A DNA stretch of 35,994 nucleotides, from the NCBI GenBank assembly GCA_015486285.1, contig WFRX01000298.1:1-35994 (forward strand). The letters run 5' to 3'. Positions 30,126-35,994 of the stretch are shown one piece after another. This stretch comes from a bacterium (GTDB lineage Bacteria; Desulfobacterota; DSWW01). Within the stretch, counting starts at the first letter, position 1; each line of letters opens with the position of its first letter. Position numbers and translations under genes: made by a program. The notes beneath the pieces were generated by a model that was not told the origin of the DNA, made no database searches, and worked only from the letters and a program-made list of their open reading frames with translations.

Positions 30126-30162
30126 CTTAACGTCCGGTGCAGCAGACAGGAAGGAGAAAAGT

Positions 30163-31005
30163 ATGGGATTCGAGCGGGTGGTACTCGGACGTACGGGGCT
30201 GTCGGTCAGCCCCCTCGGGATCGGCTCGAGTTACGGCACGAACGAGGCGATGGTCGAGGAGGCGGTGGACCGCGGCGTGAACTATCTTTACTGGGGAGCC
30301 CTGCGGACGAAAAAGATGGCCGAGGGCATCCGGAAAGTTGCCCGCAGGAGGCGGGACGATGTCGTCATCGTTGCGCACATGACGACCCGCAACCCGTCGG
30401 CCCTGTCCAAAGCGGTGGACAAGGCCCTCAGGCAACTGGGCGTCGATCATCTCGACGTGCTCCTGCTCGGATGGCACAACAAGAGGCCCGACTCCCGGCT
30501 GATCGACCGGATCGCGAGGCTCAAGGACCAGGGGCGCGTTCGCTTTTCCGCCCTGTCGGGCCACAATCGCCGCCTTTTCCCGGAGCTCGAAAGAGAGAAG
30601 CTGGTCGACATCTTCCATGTTCGTTACAACGCGGCCCACCGGGGAGCGGAACGTGATATCTTCGATCCACTCCCCCGGCAGGACGGCCCCGGCATCGTTT
30701 CCTATACGAACACCCGCTGGGGGTCGCTGCTGAAGGCCTCCAACATGCCGCCCGGCGAGGCGGCGCCGACGGCAGCCGATTGTTATCGCTTTGTGCTCGC
30801 TCATCCCAGTGTACACGTGGCCGTGTGCGGTCCCAACAGCATGGCACAGTTGAAGGAGGACCTGGAAGCGCTCGAACGGGGGCCCATGAGCGAGGAGGAA
30901 CTCGATCGCATGCGCCGGATCGGCGACCATGTCTACAAAAACGTCAATCCCTGGAAGGCGCAACTATCCGGAATGATGACGATCCGATGGAGGTCGTCCC
31001 GATAA
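30163..31005 (+). CDS. aldo/keto reductase-like barrel protein, atypical active site
   Basis: This 280-aa protein has the AKR barrel framework: VVLGRTGLSVSPLGIGSSYG, LSKAVDKALRQLGVDHLDVLLLGWHN, GRVRFSALSGHNRR, a C-terminal VHVAVCGPNSMAQLKEDLEAL. The segment that normally reads NFFDTA..YG reads VNYLYWGALRTKKMAEGI, so the catalytic Asp and perhaps the Tyr/Lys arrangement are altered. It may not be a classical NADPH carbonyl reductase. ATG 30163 has AAGGAG 6 nt upstream and a good promoter at 30098-30125. No cysteine cluster for iron-sulfur is visible. Convergent with the thioesterase gene, 48 bp apart. Confidence 0.8.
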   Translation: MGFERVVLGRTGLSVSPLGIGSSYGTNEAMVEEAVDRGVNYLYWGALRTKKMAEGIRKVARRRRDDVVIVAHMTTRNPSALSKAVDKALRQLGVDHLDVLLLGWHNKRPDSRLIDRIARLKDQGRVRFSALSGHNRRLFPELEREKLVDIFHVRYNAAHRGAERDIFDPLPRQDGPGIVSYTNTRWGSLLKASNMPPGEAAPTAADCYRFVLAHPSVHVAVCGPNSMAQLKEDLEALERGPMSEEELDRMRRIGDHVYKNVNPWKAQLSGMMTIRWRSSR

Positions 31006-31053
31006 TACGCGGGGCGGATCGGTTGTGCGACGTTTGCCGCCGTGTTCGTGCCG

Positions 31054-31941
31054 TCAACGCGCCGAATCGGCGAGCGCCGTGTTCATGACCACCGCGATGA
31101 GCCGATCTTCCATCCCCCGGTCGATCACTTCGACGCGGGCGAGGGCCGTGTCATCCGTCGTGCGGAGGACCCGGGTCCTCGTTCGGAAGGGCCCTTTCTT
31201 CCCCTGAGAGAGATACTGAATCGCCAGATCCCTCGTCGTCATCCGCCTTCCCGCCGCCGCGCCGGCCGCCATCTCGCCGGCCGCTTCCGCCAGAACCGCG
31301 ATCATCCCGCCTTGAAGCACCCCCACGCTGTTGCGCACGTAGTTCTTGAGCTCGAGTTCCAGAACGCCGGCCCCCTCGTCCAGGACGCAGATCCCCGCCG
31401 CATCTCGATACCCCTGCTTCAATCCCGAGCCCCGGATCCCGAAGTCGACCGTCTCGGATGTCTCCATGTCCGGGTGGAATGCAAGGGTGTCGTTTCTCCG
31501 GGGAAGCCTCGAAAAGCTCATCATCGCGGTCCCGATCGATCGCGTCGCCCCCGCGCCGGGGCCTCGGTCTGCTTCCCGAATGTCCACATCGATGATCGCC
31601 ATCGTGCGTCCCGCCCGAATCACCTCGCCTGCCGCCTCGATCCTGTCGGAGGCGGGTCGTCCGGTCATGTGGACGGAAAGGCCGGCTGTGGCCATCCAGT
31701 CCGGATAGAAGGTGCGGAAGGTCAATACCCCGCCGAGCACATCGATCATGGTGGCGACGGCGCCGGCCTGCAGGGAACCGTCGCCGGTGCGGATCTCCGG
31801 CACGACAGGGGCGCGGATGACGGCCCTGCCCCTGCCTTGAAACTCCACGGAGACGCGCAGGTCCCGTATGATGTGGTTGTCGGGGGGGTACCGGTCCCCG
31901 GCGTTGCCGCCTTCTCCGTTATCCTTGATGCCTTGCTTCAT
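31054..31941 (-). CDS. tandem hot-dog (PaaI-type) thioesterase-like protein
   Basis: This 295-aa protein contains two hot-dog domains. The first (~1-155) has SLQAGAVATMIDVLGGVLTF and TAGLSVHMTGRPASDRIEAAG then TMAIIDVDIREAD. The second (~160-295) has NSVGVLQGGMIAVLAEAAGE, TTRDLAIQYLSQGKKGPFRT and DTALARVEVIDRG. GxxxGG-type helix turns (GVLQGGMIAV) match PaaI/YbgC-like acyl-CoA thioesterases. Fused double hot-dogs act as a single unit of the usual dimer or tetramer. The likely substrate is a CoA thioester. ATG 31941 has no ideal ribosome site; a G-run precedes it. Confidence 0.83.
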   Translation of the reverse strand: MKQGIKDNGEGGNAGDRYPPDNHIIRDLRVSVEFQGRGRAVIRAPVVPEIRTGDGSLQAGAVATMIDVLGGVLTFRTFYPDWMATAGLSVHMTGRPASDRIEAAGEVIRAGRTMAIIDVDIREADRGPGAGATRSIGTAMMSFSRLPRRNDTLAFHPDMETSETVDFGIRGSGLKQGYRDAAGICVLDEGAGVLELELKNYVRNSVGVLQGGMIAVLAEAAGEMAAGAAAGRRMTTRDLAIQYLSQGKKGPFRTRTRVLRTTDDTALARVEVIDRGMEDRLIAVVMNTALADSAR

Positions 31942-32253
31942 CCCCCCCGAGGAGCCTCCGTCGGAATGGGTTGCTCTCTTCGCATCGCGGTCTTCAGTCG
32001 TGCCCCCATTGGGCTCGGCCGGGCCCCGGAAGCGAACCGTCCCTGTGTATCATAGACGACACGATCGGGGCAAAGAACGCTCCCGGCGCCGGAGGTGTAT
32101 CCCGGCCCCGCCGCGATCATCGCCCCGCGCCGTTCCCGCCTTGTCCGATGTCAGCCCAGAGCTTCCAGGCCTCTGTCCTCTCGCCTTGACCCGGTATGGA
32201 TCGTGCTTACCCTCTCAATGAACGCAAATCCACGAAAGGTCGATGAACTAAAG
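31942..32253. other. divergent intergenic region before dnaJ
   Basis: These ~310 bp hold no gene I can support. A leftward -10 TATGAT (32054-32049) could serve the thioesterase gene, but its -35 is poor. Rightward TTGACC (32186-32191) with a weak TACCCT after 16 bp could serve dnaJ. I found no CIRCE element or convincing sigma32 box. Confidence 0.4.
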
Positions 32254-33435
32254 ATGAAAAGCACGGATTATTACAAGGTCCTGGGCGTATCGAAGAGCGC
32301 CACCCAGGACGAAATCAAAAAGGCATACAAGCGCCTGGCCAAGCGATACCACCCCGATCGCAACCAGGGGGACAAGGCGGCGGAGAACCGTTTCAAGGAG
32401 ATCTCCGAGGCCTATCAGTGCCTGTCCGATCCGGAGAAACGAACACAGTACGATCGATTCGGGAGTGCGGGCTTCCAAGGCGATGCCGGCTTCCGGGGCC
32501 GCACGCAGAATGCCGGAGCAGGCGGGTATTCCACATGGACGACAGGTTCGGCGGAACACGGCTTCGACCTGAAGGACCTTTTTAGCCAGATCTTCGGCGG
32601 CGGGGCCGGGAAGACGCGGGGCCGCACGGAACGGTTTTCCGGTGGAAGCTCTTTTGAAACGGGCTATGACCCCCATGACTTCGGCTTTGATATCGGGCCG
32701 GAACGCGGGCGCGATGTGGAGGCGGATGTAACGATCCGGTTCGAAGATGCGATCCGGGGCGGCACACACCGTATATCTTTGCAAAGGAATGGCGCCTGCT
32801 CTGCTTGCGGAGGCACCGGGACGAACCAATCCGGGAAATGGACGGCATGCGGGGCCTGTGCCGGAACGGGCAGAATGCGGGTGGCCAATGCCGGGACCGA
32901 CTTCAAGATCGTGTGTAACGCCTGCGGCGGCCAGGGACGGATCTATACGGATCCGTGTCCGAGCTGCGGCGGAACAGGCAGGTCCGCCGGCACGGAAACC
33001 ATCAGCGTGAAGATACCGCCGGGAGTCGACAACGGAGGCAGGCTGCGGATTCCCGGCAAGGGGGAGGTCGGGCCGGACGGAAGGGCCGGGGATCTTTTCC
33101 TTCGCATCCACGTGACTCCGCACAGGTATTTCCGGCGGGAGGGAAAGGATCTTCACGTGGACTTGCCCGTCACGATCAGTGAAGCGGCGCTGGGGGCCAA
33201 GGTGGAAGTGCCCACGCTGAACGGAAAGGCGATGCTTACCATCCCGGCGGGGACGCAATGCGGCTCCAAGCTTCGCATGAAGGGCAAGGGTGTCCCCGAC
33301 CCGAAGGGGGGGGCGCCGGGCGATATGTATGTGCACACGCAGATCGTCATACCCAAGAGGCCGGATGCAAAGCTGAAGAAGATCTTCGAGGAGTTGAAGC
33401 GAATCGAGGGCGAGCCGCGGGCCGGGAAATTCTAG
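32254..33435 (+). CDS. dnaJ: chaperone DnaJ (Hsp40 type I)
   Basis: This 393-aa type I DnaJ has the J-domain with HPD at residues 33-35, a Gly/Phe-rich linker ([11 protein letters not shown] to about 150), a zinc domain with four CxxCxGxG-type repeats ([32 protein letters not shown]), and the C-terminal substrate-binding domain [19 protein letters not shown]. The second repeat has Ala for Gly, but all eight cysteines are present. It stimulates DnaK ATPase and delivers unfolded clients. ATG 32254 is the usual family start; the frame continues upstream through a second ATG at 32218, and neither has a strong ribosome site. grpE follows 26 bp on; dnaK is not nearby. Confidence 0.95.
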   Translation: MKSTDYYKVLGVSKSATQDEIKKAYKRLAKRYHPDRNQGDKAAENRFKEISEAYQCLSDPEKRTQYDRFGSAGFQGDAGFRGRTQNAGAGGYSTWTTGSAEHGFDLKDLFSQIFGGGAGKTRGRTERFSGGSSFETGYDPHDFGFDIGPERGRDVEADVTIRFEDAIRGGTHRISLQRNGACSACGGTGTNQSGKWTACGACAGTGRMRVANAGTDFKIVCNACGGQGRIYTDPCPSCGGTGRSAGTETISVKIPPGVDNGGRLRIPGKGEVGPDGRAGDLFLRIHVTPHRYFRREGKDLHVDLPVTISEAALGAKVEVPTLNGKAMLTIPAGTQCGSKLRMKGKGVPDPKGGAPGDMYVHTQIVIPKRPDAKLKKIFEELKRIEGEPRAGKF

Positions 33436-33461
33436 GCGGATGCCCGGAAAGGAGATTTGAA

Positions 33462-34160
33462 ATGAGAATTCCCATCAGAGCAGGCGGGCCGGAGGATCTC
33501 TGGAGCCGCGAGGCGGGCCCTTCGTTGCGCGATCATCCTCGTTCTTCGTATCCATACGGGTATCGAAGGACAGGCAGGCCGGTTCCGGGATCTACCCTGC
33601 CGGACCGGACGAACCTGGCCGTACAGAGCGCGCCCGACTCCCGGGAGGACGAAGATACCGAGCGTGTCGACGAAGGGGCCGTGCGGGAGGCGGGCCGTGT
33701 CCCGATTCGGAACCGGGATACGGCCCGGACAGAAGAGTCGGGCGAAGACTGGAAGGAACGCTACATGCGGCTGCGGGCGGACTTCGACAATTACAAGAGA
33801 CATGCGGAGGCTGACAGAGAGCGGCTTACAGGCATAGGCAAGGCCCGGGTTCTCGAAGACATCTTTCCTCTGGTCGAGCACATGGAGAGGGCCATCCGGG
33901 CGGCAAGGGAGGCAAACGATCGGACCGGGATCCTCGAAGGCATCGAGATGGTGTACCGCGAATTGCTCAAGGTGCTCGAAAAGAACGGTGTCAAGCGAAT
34001 CGAGGCGGTTGGCGAACCCTTCGATCCGGAGATCCACGAAGCGGTCGCTGTGACCCCCCATGCCGAGTACCCGGCGGGCACCGTGGTCGAAGAGGTCAGG
34101 GCCGGTTTCGCGAAGGATGACAAGCTGTTACGGCCTGCGTCTGTCGTGGTATCCAAGTAG
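33462..34160 (+). CDS. grpE: nucleotide exchange factor GrpE
   Basis: GrpE releases ADP from DnaK. This 232-aa protein has a long, polar, probably disordered N-terminal region of ~95 residues (PEDLWSREAGPSLRDHPRSS and following acidic stretch), then the coiled-coil WKERYMRLRADFDNYKRHAEADRE and the beta-domain GVKRIEAVGEPFDPEIHEAV to GFAKDDKLLRPASVVVSK, which are the diagnostic GrpE signature. The N-terminal part is longer than usual. ATG 33462 has AAAGGAG 7 nt before it. It lies 26 bp after dnaJ and is probably co-transcribed. Confidence 0.93.
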   Translation: MRIPIRAGGPEDLWSREAGPSLRDHPRSSYPYGYRRTGRPVPGSTLPDRTNLAVQSAPDSREDEDTERVDEGAVREAGRVPIRNRDTARTEESGEDWKERYMRLRADFDNYKRHAEADRERLTGIGKARVLEDIFPLVEHMERAIRAAREANDRTGILEGIEMVYRELLKVLEKNGVKRIEAVGEPFDPEIHEAVAVTPHAEYPAGTVVEEVRAGFAKDDKLLRPASVVVSK

Positions 34161-34211
34161 CCTGCTGCCGTCGAGGCCGCGAAAACCGATCTTGCTGGAT
34201 CTCCAAACGAT

Positions 34212-34430
34212 CTATTTATACTTTTTCAAAAGATTCTTCTTGGCCTTCTCGTACTCTTTCTCCGTGATGATACCCTTGTTGTAAGCCCCCTGGAGGTCCG
34301 TCAGTTCCTGTCCCAAGGTTGTGCTCGACTGCTCGACCCGCGCACCGCCGCCGCCGCACCCCGCGAAAAGCCCTCCCATGACGATCGTGAAGATAACCAG
34401 GGCGATCAAGGCCACTTTGGTAGAACGCAT
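34212..34430 (-). CDS. small SHOCT-domain lipoprotein
   Basis: This 72-aa protein has a lipoprotein signal (LIALVIFTIVMGGLFAGC) with Cys in a GLFAGCGGGG lipobox-like context (Phe at -3 is acceptable). The C-terminal ~35 residues form the SHOCT pattern LTDLQGAYNKGIITEKEYEKAKKNLL, common as a short oligomerisation tail in bacterial proteins. The open frame upstream to 34604 is unlikely; ATG 34430 has AGGAGG about 8 nt upstream. Likely membrane-attached on the outer or periplasmic face. Function unknown. Confidence 0.8.
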   Translation of the reverse strand: MRSTKVALIALVIFTIVMGGLFAGCGGGGARVEQSSTTLGQELTDLQGAYNKGIITEKEYEKAKKNLLKKYK

Positions 34431-34619
34431 GCTGCTCTCCTCCTTGTCTTCGGGGTTCGCAAAAGCCCGCAGGCCGTTCTGCCGAACCACCCGGTGAAAT
34501 TTCACAGTGTAATATTTTTCCAGCTTCGGATATGCTTGTAAAGTCGCTCCGCCCATCGGCGGCTTGACAGATATCTGATGCAGCGACAGGGTCATCGGTT
34601 TCATGCAGTGCGGCCCCTC

Positions 34620-35994
34620 TCAATGCTCATCCGATTCTTCCTGGCTCCCCCCCTCCACCTTCTTGGCCTCTTCCGCGGCCTTTTCGGCCTCCTCGGGAGG
34701 CGCACCGACCGCCTCCACCTCCTTTGCAGCATTCTCCAGCCTTGCCAGGGCCTCGGCCTCCCGCCGTGCCGCCCTGTTGGCAAGTTCCATGACGTCCAGG
34801 GAGGCCGCCTCGATATCCGACCGGGCCTCTTCGTCCACGTCCGCGGCGGCCGCTTCCTCGAGTTCGCTCAGCTTTTCCTCTGCGTACCGGTGGGTCTCGG
34901 CCGCCTCTTGTTCCACCTTTGCCGCCTTCTTCTTCGCATCGGAAAAGGCGTCGAGGGCCGCCGCAATCTCGGCGGATTTCCCCTCTTCCGGCTCCGCGTC
35001 CAGTGCAATGTCTTCCGCGGCCAGGCCGATCGCCGTTATCGGCAGGGGAGCGAGCATGTCCTCGATGCGCCCGCCGAAGGGGCCTGCCAACTGGTTGCCT
35101 CGCAGGCGAAAGGGCAGAAAAACGAGGGCCGCGTTGGCCGACTGCTCCGCCACGGTCTCCACATTCGTGTTCACAACCACCTCCGGTTTCGCCGCGATCC
35201 GGAACTCCTCCAGCGTCTTACGCAGGTCCTCCACGGTCGCCGCAGGGTCTACTTCCGCGTTGCCGTCTTCATCGGTTTCCGGGGAGGCCGCCAGCAGCCG
35301 AATCCGAGCGCCGCTCCATTCCTCGCTCCGGGTCACGAGATAGGCGAGCAGCAGCATCAACCGGGAGGTTCGGTCCCCCCACCACCAGACATCGATCCGG
35401 CGCGTTTCCGGGGGCAGGTCCGCCAGGGATGCCCAGGCATCCTCCTTGGCATTGAGAACAATCACATTGCAGCCCAGCCGGAACACGCCCCGCAAGTTGT
35501 ACCCGTAAGCCTGTGTGTCCTGCGGCTTTTCCCCGCCCGGCAGCTGTTCCAGCCAGTTGAGAAGGATCGTGTTCGCGCGGACCGGCCCGATCCCGTAAGC
35601 CTGCACCAGCGTGTTCGCGCCCACGCTCAGGTTCGGGGCGGCCACAGCGAGAGCAAAGGCGTCCGAGTGAACGCGGGCCAGGTCCTTGCGAAGCTCCGCC
35701 TCCGCCTCGTCCCGCCGTTTGATCATCTTCACCCCTTCCCCTTGCAGGATCTTGACGACCGTTGTCAATCCGCTCGGGCCCGCGATCCAGGAGGCAAAAC
35801 GGAGCAGGGGTTCGCGTCTTTCCGGGTCGTCCGAGAAAACGAGCAGCTCCGGGCGCCAGTCCCTGGGATGCTCCGGCTCCCGGGCCGCCCCGAGGAGGTG
35901 TTCCCGGACCCGCTGCAGATGATACGACCGGCGGCTGTCCGCCCAGCGCGCCGGGCCCGCGGTCCGCTTGAGGTACTGGTAGATCGAGAAGAGC
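34620..35994 (-). CDS. C-terminal part of an SLC12-like (cation-chloride cotransporter family) permease
   Basis: The minus-strand frame is open to the window edge (first codon at 35993), so the N-terminal membrane part is outside. The visible 457 residues begin LFSIYQYLKRTAGPARWADS and include HLQRVREHLLGAAREPEHPRDWRPELLVFSD, PSGLTTVVKILQGEG, ANTLVQAYGIGPVRANTILLNWLEQ, RIDVWWWGDRTSRLMLLLAYLVTR and AALVFLPFRLRGNQ, matching the cytosolic C-terminal domain of SLC12-type cotransporters. The last ~130 residues are a Glu/Ala-rich coiled-coil-like tail (AAETHRYAEEKLSELEEAAA). A TTG at 35768 is internal, not the start. Confidence 0.8.
   Translation of the reverse strand, partial: LFSIYQYLKRTAGPARWADSRRSYHLQRVREHLLGAAREPEHPRDWRPELLVFSDDPERREPLLRFASWIAGPSGLTTVVKILQGEGVKMIKRRDEAEAELRKDLARVHSDAFALAVAAPNLSVGANTLVQAYGIGPVRANTILLNWLEQLPGGEKPQDTQAYGYNLRGVFRLGCNVIVLNAKEDAWASLADLPPETRRIDVWWWGDRTSRLMLLLAYLVTRSEEWSGARIRLLAASPETDEDGNAEVDPAATVEDLRKTLEEFRIAAKPEVVVNTNVETVAEQSANAALVFLPFRLRGNQLAGPFGGRIEDMLAPLPITAIGLAAEDIALDAEPEEGKSAEIAAALDAFSDAKKKAAKVEQEAAETHRYAEEKLSELEEAAAADVDEEARSDIEAASLDVMELANRAARREAEALARLENAAKEVEAVGAPPEEAEKAAEEAKKVEGGSQEESDEH

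Overview
The window is GC-rich and gene-dense and reads like part of a chromosome from an anaerobic deltaproteobacterium (Desulfobacterota, in the range of sulfate reducers or syntrophs). The grounds are a MetF-MetV-HdrABC-MvhD gene set, a corrinoid protein, an ADP-forming acyl-CoA synthetase, a 2-hydroxyacyl-CoA dehydratase / benzoyl-CoA reductase-type pair, and an in-frame UGA that is best read as selenocysteine. The lineage is inferred from gene content only. No rRNA, tRNA, CRISPR array, intact insertion sequence or prophage was seen.

Layout. 1-9.3 kb holds housekeeping and envelope genes: the end of an unknown gene, a DsbA-fold isomerase, an Xni-like nuclease convergent with murB, a small exported protein, an exported HEATH-motif metallopeptidase-like protein with a LolA-like N-terminal domain, a nitrilase-family amidase, a paraoxonase-like lactonase/arylesterase and an LpxL-like acyltransferase.

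9.3-19.1 kb is the centrepiece, one minus-strand operon: hdrC-hdrB-(small winged-helix gene)-hdrA-mvhD-metV-metF-(acetoacetate decarboxylase-like gene). It starts from a near-consensus sigma70 promoter with a perfect 22-bp palindrome over the expected transcription start; the palindrome resembles TetR-type FadR operators. hdrA is a 1499-residue double HdrA with an inserted GltD/NfnB-type NAD(P)H:FAD module. mvhD is interrupted by a UGA exactly where homologues carry a [2Fe-2S] cysteine, and a SECIS-like hairpin follows, so it is probably a selenoprotein. A conventional ORF caller would truncate it. The operon probably encodes an electron-bifurcating or confurcating methylene-tetrahydrofolate reductase of the Wood-Ljungdahl methyl branch, as known from Moorella. 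A corrinoid protein gene lies just upstream.

19.1-27.8 kb carries acyl-CoA and aromatic-type catabolism: the ADP-forming CoA ligase, two dehydratase/benzoyl-CoA reductase-type subunits, a divergent amidohydrolase with two inverted repeats in the shared promoter region, and larE followed by a medium-chain dehydrogenase. Palindromic and RAYT-like repeat debris lies between genes here.

27.8-36 kb has an alkaline-phosphatase-superfamily (sulfatase-like) enzyme with Thr at the nucleophile position, a two-pore-helix-type K+ channel, an atypical aldo/keto reductase-like protein, a tandem hot-dog thioesterase, dnaJ-grpE, a SHOCT lipoprotein and the C-terminal part of an SLC12-like transporter.
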